NCBI RefSeq assembly: GCF_035503745.1
Contig: NZ_DATJTC010000027.1
Location: 62,001 to 126,000 of the forward strand
DNA from: Dyella_B sp035503745
GTDB taxonomy: Bacteria; Pseudomonadota; Gammaproteobacteria; Xanthomonadales; Rhodanobacteraceae
Length of the DNA: 64,000 nt
Direction: 5' to 3'
Shown here: positions 18,583-27,712 of the stretch, piece after piece
Layout of the letters: every line of letters begins with the position of its first letter
Position numbering within the stretch: the stretch's first letter is position 1
Translations under genes and position numbers: made by a program
The notes under the pieces: generated by a model
Seen by the model: the letters and a program-made list of their open reading frames with translations, nothing else
What the model was told of the DNA's origin: nothing
Databases searched by the model: none

Positions 18583-18787
18583 AGGGATGCTCTGATTCAT
18601 TTTGCGCAGGTGTCACCGCCGCTGTCCGTACGCAGACCACAGGACCATCGGCGAAGGCAGACCCGATGTCTGTCGAGACGAGGGGCCGAAGGGATGCGGA
18701 CGGACGGAGCCGGCCTCGACGTACTCAATTTTAAAATGATGCGGCGATGTCCAGAAGGCCCTCAGGCTCGGCAGGACGCGCATGATA
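18583..18787 (-). repeat. Dispersed inverted-repeat element, copy A (right end missing)
   Basis: The left terminus at 18583-18612 begins AGGGATGCTCTGATTC and matches the termini of copies B (42965-43130) and C (62162-62450). Internal arm pair 2 is at 18616-18635 and 18695-18713 and has diverged. The left arm of internal pair 3, GATGTCCAGAAGGCC, is at 18746-18760, but its partner and the right terminus are lost or decayed beyond recognition, so the right boundary is approximate. The left end faces the start codon of the small hydrolase, 14 bases away. Confidence 0.8.
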
Positions 18788-18812
18788 GCCCCGCTCATGC
18801 GAGACTGCCGTC

Positions 18813-19379
18813 ATGCCGATGCTCGCCGTTCATGACCAGCCCCTTCCCTACGTCGCGAAATTGCCCGAGCGCCCGGCAAGCGCCGTGACATTGGTGGTGA
18901 TCCACTGCACGGAACTCCCCGACCTGGCGACCGCCCGCGAATACGGCGAAAAAGTGCTGTACGAAAGCGGCACCGGCAACAGCGGGCACTATTACATCGA
19001 TCGCGACGGCCAGGTCTATCGTTATGTGCCCGGCACCCGCATCGCCAATCACGTGCGCGGCTACAACCCGTCGTCGATCGGCATCGAGCTGGTCAACCGG
19101 GGACGCTACCCGAACTGGTTCGACGCGCAGCACCAGGCCATGACCGAGCCCTACACCCAGGCGCAGATCGACTCCCTGCGTGCCTTGCTCGCGCAGTTGC
19201 GGACCGATTACCCCAACCTGCATCAGATTGCCGGTCACGAGGACTTGGACCGGGCCCGGGTGCCGGCCAGCGACGATCCGCACAAGGAGGTGGCCCGCAA
19301 GCTCGATCCCGGCCCGCTGTTCCCCTGGGCGCAGGTGCTGGCCGGCAGCGGCCTGACACGCATCGAAACCGGCCCATAG
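18813..19379 (+). CDS. N-acetylmuramoyl-L-alanine amidase (Amidase_2 / PGRP type)
   Basis: A 188-residue protein with the zinc amidase fold: VVIHCTE holds the first ligand His, ANHVRGYN the downstream histidine, and GHEDLDRARVPASDDP the second ligand region with the catalytic-site residues. GHYYIDRDGQVYRYV is a typical family segment. It would cleave the amide between MurNAc and the stem peptide, as AmpD or AmiD do. No signal peptide is visible, which favours a cytoplasmic, AmpD-like recycling role, though the sequence is not close enough for me to name it ampD. An alternative ATG lies at 18819. Confidence 0.88.
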   Translation: MPMLAVHDQPLPYVAKLPERPASAVTLVVIHCTELPDLATAREYGEKVLYESGTGNSGHYYIDRDGQVYRYVPGTRIANHVRGYNPSSIGIELVNRGRYPNWFDAQHQAMTEPYTQAQIDSLRALLAQLRTDYPNLHQIAGHEDLDRARVPASDDPHKEVARKLDPGPLFPWAQVLAGSGLTRIETGP

Positions 19380-19440
19380 CCCGAGGGCATCGGACGACCC
19401 TTATAATCGCTGACCTCTTTTCGCCACCTGGGTTAGCGGC

Positions 19441-20307
19441 ATGCCGGAAAAACACGTCAGCGAACTGGTCGAGCTGTTGGAGCTGGAACGGCTGGAAGAC
19501 AATCTTTTCCGCGGCCAAAGCCGGGATATCGGCACGCGCTTCGTGTTCGGCGGACAGGTGCTGGGCCAGGCCCTGTCGGCGGCGCAGCAGACGGTCGATC
19601 CTTCGCGCCAGGCGCATTCGCTGCATGCCTACTTCCTGCGCGCCGGCGACATCGACGCGCCGATCGTGTACAGCATCGAGCGGGCGCGCGACGGCGGCTC
19701 GTTCTCCTCGCGCCGGGTGGTGGCCATCCAGCACGGGCAGCCCATCCTCAACGGCGCCGTTTCGTTCCAGGTGCCGGAAAAAGGCGTGGAACATCAATCC
19801 AGCATGCCCGAAGTGCCTGCCCCCGAGGACCTGGAGCCGATCCACCAGGTCTCGCGCGAGGAACTGGCGCGCCTGCCGGTGAAGCTGCAGCGCTGGCTGG
19901 GCCACGACGGTCCGTTCGAATTCCGCCAGGTGTGGCCGCGCGACGAGCTGCATCCGGCCAAGCGCCCGCCGATCCAGCACATCTGGTTTCGCCTCACCGC
20001 CCCGGTGAACGACTCGGCGGTGCTGCACAGCGCCCTGCTGGCGTATGCCTCCGACTTCCACCTGATCGGCACGGCAACGCTGCCGCACGGCATTTCCTAC
20101 GTCACCCACAACATCCAGATGGCCAGCCTCGACCACGCGCTGTGGTTCCACCGCCCCTTCCGGGTGGACGAATGGCTGCTGTATTCCTTCGACAGCCCCA
20201 CCGCACAAGGCGCACGGGGGCTGGCGCGAGGGCAGATCTTCAGCCGCGACGGGCGGCTGGTGGCCTCCACCGCGCAGGAAGGGTTAATCCGCTTGCGCGG
20301 CGACTGA
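19441..20307 (+). CDS. tesB: Acyl-CoA thioesterase II
   Basis: A 288-residue double-hotdog protein, the usual TesB length. Conserved blocks include RGQSRDIGTRFVFGGQVLGQAL near the N-terminus, HSLHAYFLRAGD, the inter-domain segment, and LDHALWFHRPFRVDEWLLY with GLARGQIFSRDGRLVAST at the end. It hydrolyses medium and long acyl-CoA to free acid and CoA in the cytoplasm. ATG at 19441. Confidence 0.95.
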   Translation: MPEKHVSELVELLELERLEDNLFRGQSRDIGTRFVFGGQVLGQALSAAQQTVDPSRQAHSLHAYFLRAGDIDAPIVYSIERARDGGSFSSRRVVAIQHGQPILNGAVSFQVPEKGVEHQSSMPEVPAPEDLEPIHQVSREELARLPVKLQRWLGHDGPFEFRQVWPRDELHPAKRPPIQHIWFRLTAPVNDSAVLHSALLAYASDFHLIGTATLPHGISYVTHNIQMASLDHALWFHRPFRVDEWLLYSFDSPTAQGARGLARGQIFSRDGRLVASTAQEGLIRLRGD

Positions 20308-20321
20308 CTTAGACTGAACCC

Positions 20322-20720
20322 ATGCGCCTGCTCTATACCTCGCCCCGCCAGGAAAACATCGACCGCGTTGCCGCCTTCATGGCCGAAAACGGGGTGGAAA
20401 CCACTATCACCAACCGTTCCAACTGGAACCGGCCGAGCTACCAGCGCTTCAGCTACCAGCAGCGCCGCGAGAATCGCGACAGCTGGCCGCAGGTGTGGAT
20501 CAGCCGCGCGGACGACTACACCCGCGGCCGCGAGCTTTTGCGCCAGCTCGGCATCGACCCGATCGTCCGCCACGGCGAGGAGCTGAACGTCGCACGCAAT
20601 CCGGCCGCCTCCGTCTACACCCGACGCGAACATACGGTGGCCAGGGTGCGGCGTATCGTGCTGCTGTCGATCCTGGGCGTGTTCATGGTGCTGGCGCTGC
20701 ACTACCTGCACGTGTTCTAA
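20322..20720 (+). CDS. Small protein with DUF2007-like domain and C-terminal membrane anchor
   Basis: A 132-residue protein. The N-terminal part, LLYTSPRQENIDRVAAFMAENGVETTITN, resembles DUF2007-type ferredoxin-fold domains (an xTxxxxEAxxxxxLLxxxGIExxxxN pattern), and QVWISRADDYTRGRELL fits the end of that domain. A single hydrophobic helix (IVLLSILGVFMVLALHYLHVF) closes the protein. Related Xanthomonas proteins have been annotated vaguely as pathogenicity-like. The function is unknown. It begins 14 bases after tesB and is probably co-transcribed. Confidence 0.7.
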   Translation: MRLLYTSPRQENIDRVAAFMAENGVETTITNRSNWNRPSYQRFSYQQRRENRDSWPQVWISRADDYTRGRELLRQLGIDPIVRHGEELNVARNPAASVYTRREHTVARVRRIVLLSILGVFMVLALHYLHVF

Positions 20721-20809
20721 CCACTTGCCCCGTACGGACCGTGGCACGGGCCACGGAACGCCCGCGTGGCGCTTGCCATGACCGCCGTAGGCGGTCATAG
20801 AATCGGGCC

Positions 20810-21520
20810 ATGCGCTCCGACCACGTCCGCCTGTTCCAGACCCTGCCGCACAGTTGCGGCTATTTTGCCGGGCGCACGGCACAGAACCTGGTGATCGACC
20901 CGGCAGCGCCCCAGCTGGACCGGCTGTACGGCGCGGCCCTGGAGCACGGCTTCCGCCGGGCGGGCGGGCACCTGTACTTTCCGCACTGTCCCGGTTGCCA
21001 CGCCTGCACGCCGTGCCGTATCGACGTGGCCCATTTCCGGCCCGACCGCTCGCAGCGCCGCTGCCTGAAGCGCAACGACGACCTCACCGTGACCGAGCGC
21101 ATGGCCGGCTACAACAGCGAACGTCACGCGCTCTACTCGCGCTATTTGCGCACCCGCCATCCCGGCGGCGGCATGGACGAAGCCGAGGCCAGCGACTTCC
21201 GGCGTTTCCTGACCGCGCCCTGGAGCCCCACGCTGTTTCTGGAGATGCACCTGCGCGACCGCCTGCTCGCCGTTGCCGTGACCGATGTGTGCGCAACCGG
21301 CATTTCGGCCGTCTATACGTTTTACGACCCGGATGAAGCGCAGCGCGGCCTGGGTACGTTCGCGATCCTGCAGCAGGTGGAAGTGGCGCGGCGCAATGGC
21401 ATTGCGTGGGTGTACCTGGGCTTTTGGATCGACGGTCATCCGAAGATGGACTACAAGCGCCGCTTCCAGCCGCTGCAGGTTCGCACCATGGACGGCTGGA
21501 ACGCGCTCAAGCGCGACTGA
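20810..21520 (+). CDS. bpt: Aspartate/glutamate leucyltransferase (leucyl-tRNA-protein transferase)
   Basis: A 236-residue member of the ATE/Bpt family. The N-terminal cysteine-rich segment reads HCPGCHACTPCRIDV, and the C-terminal half has GISAVYTFYDPDEAQRGLGTFAILQQ and YLGFWIDGHPKMDYKRRF, both diagnostic. Bpt transfers leucine from Leu-tRNA to N-terminal Asp or Glu of proteins, creating an N-degron for ClpS-ClpAP. Full length. Confidence 0.95.
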   Translation: MRSDHVRLFQTLPHSCGYFAGRTAQNLVIDPAAPQLDRLYGAALEHGFRRAGGHLYFPHCPGCHACTPCRIDVAHFRPDRSQRRCLKRNDDLTVTERMAGYNSERHALYSRYLRTRHPGGGMDEAEASDFRRFLTAPWSPTLFLEMHLRDRLLAVAVTDVCATGISAVYTFYDPDEAQRGLGTFAILQQVEVARRNGIAWVYLGFWIDGHPKMDYKRRFQPLQVRTMDGWNALKRD

Positions 21521-23065
21521 TCAACCCGCGAACGTGCGTTCGGCCGCGGTGGGCGCAGGGCTTGCCCTGGCCGGCGGATACGGGAACAGCTTGATCAGCG
21601 GTACCGAGATGCCGTCATCGCCCACCACACGGCAATGCGTGCGATCGAGTTCGCGCGGATCGTCCACGCCGCAGCTGTGCGCGATGATGCCCACTTCGTG
21701 CATCACGTTTTGCGCATAGTTGGCCACGCGCTCGCGCTTGTCGGCAACCACCAGCCCGCGCTGCAGCCGCGGATTCTGCGTGGTGATGCCAGTGGGACAG
21801 GTGTTGCGGTTGCATTGCAGCGACTGGATGCAGCCCAGCGCAAGCATGAATCCGCGCGCGGAATTGACGAAATCGGCCCCCATCGACAGCGCCCACGCCA
21901 CGTCGTAGGCGGTGATGCACTTGCCCGAGCAGATCACCTTGATGCGATCGCGCAGACCCTTCTCGATAAGCGTATTGACCAGCGCGGGCAACGCTTCGTG
22001 CAACGGCAGGCCGACGCCTTCCATCAGCGTCTGCGGCGCGGCGCCCGTGCCGCCTTCGGAACCATCGACGATGATGAAGTCCGGCGCGCTTTCGACGCCG
22101 CGCCGGTGCACTTCCTCGCACAGCTGCTCGATCCATGCCATGCCGCCGAACACCGCCTTGAAACCGGTCGGCTTGCCGGTGAGTTGGCGGATGTGCGTGA
22201 TCGCATCCATCAGCTGCGGCACATTGGCAATGTCCAGGTGCCGGTTTGGGCTCTGCGAATCCTGGCCGACGGGAATGCCGCGGATCTGGGCGATTTCCGG
22301 CGTCACTTTGGCCGCCGGCAACAAGCCGCCCATGCCCGGCTTGGCACCCTGGCCAAGCTTGATGCTGACCATCTTCACTTGCTTGTGCGCGCAGATGGCC
22401 AGCAGTTTGTCGTCATCGAGCTTACCGTCGGGCGTGCGCACGCCATATTTGGCCGTGCCGATTTCGAACACGATGTCGCAACCGCCTTCCAGGTGATACG
22501 GCGCCAGACCGCCCTCGCCAGTATCCATCCAGATGCCCGCCTTGGCCGCACCGTGGGACAACGCACGCACCGCCGGGGCGGAAAGCGCGCCAAAGCTCAT
22601 CGCGGAAATGTTGAAGAATGCCGCATGATCGTACGGCTCGCGGGCGAACGGCCCGATGCGCACGGGCTTGGGCTTGACGTGATGATCGCCGAGTGCCGGG
22701 AACGCCGCGTTGACGAAAAACGGTACGCCCTCGCCGCGCAGATCGCGTGTGGAGCCGAACGCATTGGTGTTCTCCGAATTCTTCGCCGCGCGATAGACCC
22801 ACATGCGTTCGGCGCGGTTGAACGGCAATTCCTCGCGGTCGCTGGAAAACAAGTACTGGCGGAAAAATTCGCCCAGGTGCAGAAAGAAGTAACGGAAGTG
22901 CCCGATCACCGGGTAATTGCGCAGCACCGAATTATGGGTTTGGTTGCGGTCGGTCACCCACACCACCATCACCACCAGCACGGCGATGACCAGCAGCAGC
23001 ACGAACAGCAGCGCAAAGGTCTCCACCAGCACGACCAGCCAATGCGAAAAGCCTGTCGGTTCCAT
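21521..23065 (-). CDS. Membrane-anchored FMN-binding glutamate synthase-like protein
   Basis: A 514-residue protein with an N-terminal transmembrane segment (LVVLVETFALLFVLLLVIAVLV) and a GltB-type FMN-binding domain. Family segments include MSFGALSAPAVRALSHGAAKAG, GQGAKPGMGGLLPA, DGSEGGTGAAP and the cysteine motif CNRNTCPTGI. It lacks the amidotransferase domain of true glutamate synthase and its true substrate is not established. Start at 23065 is supported by GGGAGA upstream and by placing the anchor at the N-terminus; an earlier ATG at 23113 adds a non-conserved leader. It follows purT in the same direction with a 75-base gap. Confidence 0.9.
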   Translation of the reverse strand: MEPTGFSHWLVVLVETFALLFVLLLVIAVLVVMVVWVTDRNQTHNSVLRNYPVIGHFRYFFLHLGEFFRQYLFSSDREELPFNRAERMWVYRAAKNSENTNAFGSTRDLRGEGVPFFVNAAFPALGDHHVKPKPVRIGPFAREPYDHAAFFNISAMSFGALSAPAVRALSHGAAKAGIWMDTGEGGLAPYHLEGGCDIVFEIGTAKYGVRTPDGKLDDDKLLAICAHKQVKMVSIKLGQGAKPGMGGLLPAAKVTPEIAQIRGIPVGQDSQSPNRHLDIANVPQLMDAITHIRQLTGKPTGFKAVFGGMAWIEQLCEEVHRRGVESAPDFIIVDGSEGGTGAAPQTLMEGVGLPLHEALPALVNTLIEKGLRDRIKVICSGKCITAYDVAWALSMGADFVNSARGFMLALGCIQSLQCNRNTCPTGITTQNPRLQRGLVVADKRERVANYAQNVMHEVGIIAHSCGVDDPRELDRTHCRVVGDDGISVPLIKLFPYPPARASPAPTAAERTFAG

Positions 23066-23140
23066 CTTCGCTCTCCCTTCAGCGACCGCTGCCGCCGTTG
23101 TCGTCCCGCCCATGTGTTTGGTGCGGGCGTGCCCAAGATT

Positions 23141-24322
23141 CTATAGCTGCGTGCGAATGGCCTTCGCCGCGCGAATGGCCTTCGCCTTGGCGGCCTCCAC
23201 ATCGGTATCGCGCGCCAGCGTGACCGCCATGCGACGGCGCCCTTTCACTTCGGGTTTGCCGAACAGGCGCAGTTGCGTATCGGGTTCGGCCAGCGCATCG
23301 GCCACGCCGTGATAGCGCGGCGCACGCCCCTCGCCCTCCACCAGCACAGCACACGAGGCAGAGGCGCCAAGCTGGCGGATCACCGGAATCGGCAAGCCCA
23401 GGATGGCGCGCGCATGCAGCGCGAATTCGGAAAGATCCTGCGAAATCAGCGTTACCAGCCCGGTATCGTGCGGGCGCGGGCTGACTTCGGAAAACACCAC
23501 GTCGTCGCCCTTGACGAAAAACTCCACCCCAAACACGCCCCAGCCGCCCAGCGCCGAGGTCATCGCCTGGGCCTGCTGTTGCGCCTGCGCGAGGGCGGCG
23601 GCGCTCATCGGCTGTGGCTGCCAGGATTCGCGGTAATCGCCGTCTTCCTGGCGATGCCCGATCGGCGCGCAAAACACGGTGCCATCCTTGTGCCTGACGG
23701 TAAGCAAGGTGATTTCGTAATCGAACGCCACGAAGCCCTCGACAATCACTCGCCCCTTGCCCGCCCGGCCGCCCGATTGGGCGTAATCCCACGCTTTCTG
23801 CAGCCCGGACGCATCGCGCACGATGCTTTGTCCCTTGCCCGACGAACTCATCACCGGCTTGATCACGAAGGGGTAGCCGATCGCCGCGACGGCATCGCGA
23901 TATTCCGACTCGGTCTGGCAGAAACGGTAAGGCGAGGTGGGCAGCCCCAGTTCCTCGGCGGCAAGCCGGCGGATACCTTCGCGATCCATGGTCAGCCATG
24001 CGGCGCGGGCCGTGGGAACGACGCGCAGCCCTTCCTTTTCCAGCTCCACCAGCGTGGCCGTGTGAATGGCCTCGATTTCCGGCACTACCAGGTCGGGCTT
24101 CTCACGCGCGATCACGCTGCGCAGCGCGGTGCCGTCCAGCATGTCGATCACATGGCTGCGGTGCGCCACCTGCATGGCCGGCGCATCGGCGTAGCGATCG
24201 ACCGCGATCACCTCCACGGCATAGCGCTGCAGCTCGATGGCGACCTCCTTGCCAAGCTCGCCCGACCCCAGCAGCAGCACCTTCAAGGCATGTTCCGAAT
24301 GAGGCGTGCCGAACGGCTTCAT
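23141..24322 (-). CDS. purT: Formate-dependent phosphoribosylglycinamide formyltransferase 2
   Basis: A 393-residue ATP-grasp enzyme, full length. VLLLGSGELGKEVAIELQR is the N-terminal nucleotide-fold signature, MSSSGKGQS the ATP-binding loop, and VEFFVKGDDVVFSEVSPRPHDTG the metal-binding block. PurT uses formate and ATP to formylate GAR in purine synthesis, bypassing folate. The last 14 residues carry a duplicated KAIRA motif. ATG at 24322 chosen (MKPFGTPHSEHALKV); an upstream frame to 24370 is not conserved-looking. Confidence 0.96.
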   Translation of the reverse strand: MKPFGTPHSEHALKVLLLGSGELGKEVAIELQRYAVEVIAVDRYADAPAMQVAHRSHVIDMLDGTALRSVIAREKPDLVVPEIEAIHTATLVELEKEGLRVVPTARAAWLTMDREGIRRLAAEELGLPTSPYRFCQTESEYRDAVAAIGYPFVIKPVMSSSGKGQSIVRDASGLQKAWDYAQSGGRAGKGRVIVEGFVAFDYEITLLTVRHKDGTVFCAPIGHRQEDGDYRESWQPQPMSAAALAQAQQQAQAMTSALGGWGVFGVEFFVKGDDVVFSEVSPRPHDTGLVTLISQDLSEFALHARAILGLPIPVIRQLGASASCAVLVEGEGRAPRYHGVADALAEPDTQLRLFGKPEVKGRRRMAVTLARDTDVEAAKAKAIRAAKAIRTQL

Positions 24323-24391
24323 CAAGGTCTCCGGTAAAAGCCCTATTCTACCTCCAGGGCGTCGCGGCACCGCCGATACCTCGCGCAGCGG

Positions 24392-24778
24392 TTACTGGTG
24401 TGCCCGGCTTGTTGCCTTAAACGCCCAACCCAGCGCAATCCATCCCACGATGAAGGCCACCCCGCCGATGGGCGTGATGAGCCCGACCATGCGATTGGCA
24501 CCCAGCGCAAGCGCGTAAAGACTGCCGCTGAACAGCACGATGCCGAGCCCGAAAGCGAACACGGCGACGCGAGCCGCCCTTGCGCGGCCGCAAAGCAGCG
24601 CCAGGACGAGCGCCAGCGCATGCCAAAAATGGTATTCCACCGCGGTATGCCACAGCTCATAGTGCGACGCATCCAGCACGGCGCGCAGGCCGTGTGCGCC
24701 GAAGGCACCCAGCACTACGGCACTCGCACCCGCCGTGCCGGCCAGCAAACCATCGCAATCATGGACAAGTTGTCGCAT
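24392..24778 (-). CDS. DUF423 family small membrane protein
   Basis: A 128-residue protein with four hydrophobic helices. GASAVVLGAFGAHGLRAVLD, EYHFWHALALVLAL, GLGIVLFSGSLYALAL and LITPIGGVAFIVGWIAL are the DUF423 (YgdD-like) signature blocks in the right order. Function is unknown. ATG at 24778 is preferred; an in-frame ATG further upstream would add a short leader. It is divergent from the SCO gene, with 81 bases between the start codons. Confidence 0.88.
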   Translation of the reverse strand: MRQLVHDCDGLLAGTAGASAVVLGAFGAHGLRAVLDASHYELWHTAVEYHFWHALALVLALLCGRARAARVAVFAFGLGIVLFSGSLYALALGANRMVGLITPIGGVAFIVGWIALGWAFKATSRAHQ

Positions 24779-24859
24779 GAAAAACCTTCCTTCGCCCGAA
24801 AAAACCATCGGCCACCGAGTGTGGCGTATGCTCGGCGGGTCAACTACTGGAATTCTTGC

Positions 24860-25474
24860 ATGAAGCTGCTGCGCGTCGCCCGCCTGGCCTGTCTGTCGAT
24901 GGTATTGCTGGCAAGCCTGTTGATCACCGCCTGCCACCAGGATCAACCCTCGCCGTGGCAACTGGCGGACATCTCCGGGCACATGCCCGATCTGACGTTC
25001 CAGCTCACTGACGATCTGGGCAAAACCGTCACGGCGGACACGTATCGCGGCAAGGTCGTGCTGTTGTATTTCGGCTACACGCATTGTCCGGACGTATGTC
25101 CGTTGACGATGGCACATTTGCACGTGGTGATGCAAAGGCTGGGCAAGCTTGCCGATAACGTGCGCATACTTTTCGTAAGCGTCGACCCCGCGCGCGACAC
25201 GCCGGCGGTCTTGCACGGCTACGTGACCGCGTTCGACCCGCACGCCGTCGGCCTCACCGGCTCGCCCTCGGACATCGAAGCATTGACCAAGCGCTATCGC
25301 GCCGCCTTCACCCGCGAACCGGGCAAAGCCGACGGCAGCTATGACGTCAGCCACAGTTCGGGCATCTATATCTTCGACAGCCACGGCAAGGCGCGCCTGC
25401 TGGCCACTTCTTCGGACCCGCTGGACAAGGTGGTACACGATTTGCGGCTGCTGCTGGGCGGAGATGCAACGTGA
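24860..25474 (+). CDS. SCO1/SenC family copper chaperone lipoprotein
   Basis: A 204-residue lipoprotein (lipobox LITAC, Cys25) with a thioredoxin-like fold. The copper ligands are C76 and C80 in CPDVC and a late His in DVSHSSGIYIF. SCO proteins deliver copper to, or reduce, the CuA site of cytochrome c oxidase. The stop overlaps the GTG start of the PCu(A)C gene, so the two are translationally coupled, and a CtaG-type gene lies nearby: together a copper-insertion set. Confidence 0.94.
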   Translation: MKLLRVARLACLSMVLLASLLITACHQDQPSPWQLADISGHMPDLTFQLTDDLGKTVTADTYRGKVVLLYFGYTHCPDVCPLTMAHLHVVMQRLGKLADNVRILFVSVDPARDTPAVLHGYVTAFDPHAVGLTGSPSDIEALTKRYRAAFTREPGKADGSYDVSHSSGIYIFDSHGKARLLATSSDPLDKVVHDLRLLLGGDAT

Positions 25475-25926
25475 CGGCGCGGCGCCTGCTTTTTGGGCTG
25501 ACATGGGGCCTGTTGCTCAGCGGCAGTGCGCATTGCACGCAAGCCGGACAAATCGCTGCGAGCCACGCATGGATCCGCCTGCTGCCCGGCGATTTGCCTG
25601 CCGGCGGCTACGTCGCGCTACGCAACAGCGGTGCAGACGGCGTCGTATTGATCGGAGCGCACAGCAAAACGTACGCGTCGGTGATGCTGCACCAAAGCAT
25701 ACGGGATGCCGCCGGCATGGACCGCATGGTCATGGTGCGCCACCTGGCCATTCCGGCGCACGGCCAGGTGGCGCTGAGCCCGGCCGGCTATCATCTGATG
25801 TTAGAGCAGGCCAGCAGTGCGCCCAAGGTAGACGGCACGGTGCAGATCACCCTGGATTTCGCCGATGGCAGCCACCTGCCCGTGGCGTTTCTTGTTCGTC
25901 CCGCCAATGCAACCGATGCAAATTGA
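25471..25926 (+). CDS. Copper chaperone PCu(A)C
   Basis: A 151-residue exported protein starting with GTG at 25471, overlapping the SCO stop (GTGA). The mature domain begins SHAWIRLLPGDLPAGGYVALRN. Met and His ligands of the H(M)x10Mx21HxM type are visible: MLHQSIRDAAGMDRM followed by GYHLML. PCu(A)C hands Cu(I) to SCO or CuA in the periplasm. Signal peptide around residues 1-25. Confidence 0.92.
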   Translation: MTARRLLFGLTWGLLLSGSAHCTQAGQIAASHAWIRLLPGDLPAGGYVALRNSGADGVVLIGAHSKTYASVMLHQSIRDAAGMDRMVMVRHLAIPAHGQVALSPAGYHLMLEQASSAPKVDGTVQITLDFADGSHLPVAFLVRPANATDAN

Positions 25927-25950
25927 GCCGTCTGCCGCGACCAGGCATTC

Positions 25951-26721
25951 ATGCGCGTCTTCGCCGTCTCCGATCTTCACCTGGACTACGCCGCCAACCG
26001 TCAATGGCTGCAGCAGCTATCGCGGCATGAGTATCGGCACGACGCGCTGATACTGGCCGGAGACATCTCCGATCGGCTGTCCCTGCTGATCGAAGGATTC
26101 AAGACGCTGACGGACCGGTTCTCGGCCGTGCATTACGTGCCCGGGAATCACGATCTGTGGGTTTCGCGCGATGGCGTGGGCGACTCCATCGAGAAGTTCG
26201 AAGCGGTGCGCGAGGCGGCCTCCCAACATGGCGTGCATGTGGACCCTTACCGCCATGGCGAGCTGGCGATCGTGCCGTTGCTCGGCTGGTACGACTATTC
26301 CTTCGGCGAGCCTGACGATTTCCTGCTTGGCGCGTGGGTGGACTATCGCGCGTGCCGTTGGCCGGAGGGTTATGACGCGGCCGCCATCACGCGCTTCTTC
26401 ACCGGACGCAATCCGCTGCCGTCTTCACTGCCGATCGAGGACACCGGCAAGATCATCACTTTCTCGCATTTCCTGCCGCGCATCGACCTGATGCCCGATC
26501 GCATCCCGGCGCGCCATCGCAAGGTTTATCCCGTGCTCGGCACCACCATTTTGGAAACGCAACTCAGACAATGGGGTTCGAGCATGCATGTGTACGGGCA
26601 CAGCCACGTCAACCGGCGCATCGTGCGTGAAGGCGTGGACTATATCAACAACGCATTCGGCTATCCGTCCGAGGCACACTTCACCGGCCGCCGCCTCGCA
26701 CTGGTCCATACCGAGCCCTGA
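25951..26721 (+). CDS. Calcineurin-like metallophosphoesterase
   Basis: A 256-residue phosphoesterase with all five blocks of the superfamily: FAVSDLHLDYA (D-x-H), LAGDISD (GD), VPGNHDLWV (GNHD), ITFSHFLPR (H) and VYGHSHVNR (GHxH). The family binds two metal ions and cleaves phosphomonoesters or diesters; the substrate is unknown. It follows the PCu(A)C gene by 24 bases and may belong to the same transcript without sharing its role. Confidence 0.9.
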   Translation: MRVFAVSDLHLDYAANRQWLQQLSRHEYRHDALILAGDISDRLSLLIEGFKTLTDRFSAVHYVPGNHDLWVSRDGVGDSIEKFEAVREAASQHGVHVDPYRHGELAIVPLLGWYDYSFGEPDDFLLGAWVDYRACRWPEGYDAAAITRFFTGRNPLPSSLPIEDTGKIITFSHFLPRIDLMPDRIPARHRKVYPVLGTTILETQLRQWGSSMHVYGHSHVNRRIVREGVDYINNAFGYPSEAHFTGRRLALVHTEP

Positions 26722-26731
26722 CGCGGCGATA

Positions 26732-26751
26732 CAAAAAAGCCCTCAACGGCT
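26732..26751 (-). terminator. Rho-independent terminator of the CtaG-type gene
   Basis: Read on the minus strand, AGCC, a short loop that includes the stop TGA, and GGCT are followed by six T residues. The stem is short and the call rests mostly on the T-run. Confidence 0.55.
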
Positions 26752-27636
26752 GCCGCCCGCCGGCGTCGCCCGCATCACCGGTTGTGCCGCGCGCGACGGA
26801 CGACGCAGCCGGCCGCTGCGCGAAAGACGCAGCCATTGCCGCATTGCGAGCAATCCGCCGATGGTCTCGATGGTCGCCGCCGGCACCCAGATGATGATGC
26901 CGCCGATCAGCTGGCCGGTGAAAACATTGAAGTCGAAGGCGCGCCCGCAGATCTCGAAAATCGGGTAAAGATCGGTCTTGGAAAAAGTAATGATGGCGCC
27001 GGCCAGGATCTGCGGCGTCATGGTGAGGCCGGGCGAAAGCACGCGCAGCCCTGGAATCATGCGTCCCGGCGGACGCGGCCGATGGTCGAGCACCAGCCAC
27101 CAATAGATGAACCCGCTGACTATCATCGACCAGTTCATGAAGCGATAGATGCGCCAGTCGAGCATCGCCATCGTCTGCATGGAAGGCACCAGCCAGATCA
27201 AGATGAACACGACGAACAGCACCGTGGCAACGGTGGGATTGAGCATGACCGCGCGCACCAGGCGCCACGGCCAGCTGCGCAAGAACGGACGCAGCACATG
27301 CACGCGCCAGCGCAACGGCATGCCCGCGCGCAATACCGAACCCGGATACGACGCCATCACCACCAGCGGTGCCAGATGGTGCAGCAACAATTGCTGAAGG
27401 CGGTGCATGAAAAATTCATGCTCGGCGTAGAAATCGAAATACGTATGCAGCGTCACGTAGACGATCGCCATGCCCGTCCAGAACGCCAGCCGCCGGCCGC
27501 CGCTTACCGTCAGCTTGCGGCAGCCGCGCCAATACAACACGCACGCCGCCAGGAAGGTCGCGAGAAAAACCCACGAAAATTCCCAAGGCACAATCCATTT
27601 GAGCAAGATGGCGATCATCGGCCCGATCCACGCCAC
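26743..27636 (-). CDS. CtaG-type cytochrome c oxidase assembly protein (caa3_CtaG family)
   Basis: A 297-residue integral membrane protein with about seven helices. The histidine-rich block HEFFMHRLQQLLLHHLAPLVVMAS, and later FMNWSMIVSGFIYWWLVLDHRP and LRVLSPGLTM, are characteristic of the caa3_CtaG (PF09678) family, which is distinct from the Cox11 type of CtaG. It is linked with copper insertion into heme-copper oxidases. It sits convergent to the SCO/PCu(A)C/phosphoesterase genes. Start may be 27636 or the Met at 27618. Confidence 0.88.
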   Translation of the reverse strand: MAWIGPMIAILLKWIVPWEFSWVFLATFLAACVLYWRGCRKLTVSGGRRLAFWTGMAIVYVTLHTYFDFYAEHEFFMHRLQQLLLHHLAPLVVMASYPGSVLRAGMPLRWRVHVLRPFLRSWPWRLVRAVMLNPTVATVLFVVFILIWLVPSMQTMAMLDWRIYRFMNWSMIVSGFIYWWLVLDHRPRPPGRMIPGLRVLSPGLTMTPQILAGAIITFSKTDLYPIFEICGRAFDFNVFTGQLIGGIIIWVPAATIETIGGLLAMRQWLRLSRSGRLRRPSRAAQPVMRATPAGGSR

Positions 27637-27712
27637 GATGTGGCGACAGCAGCCCAGCTTAAATCACGGCCTGTTTTGCCCGGCAACCGAGGCTTGCGGC
27701 ATATTGCCACCC

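Noticed and set aside
23141..23190. A direct repeat encoding AKAIRAAKAIR at the end of purT
   Set aside because: A small internal duplication of a helical tail; not evidence of a mobile or regulatory repeat.
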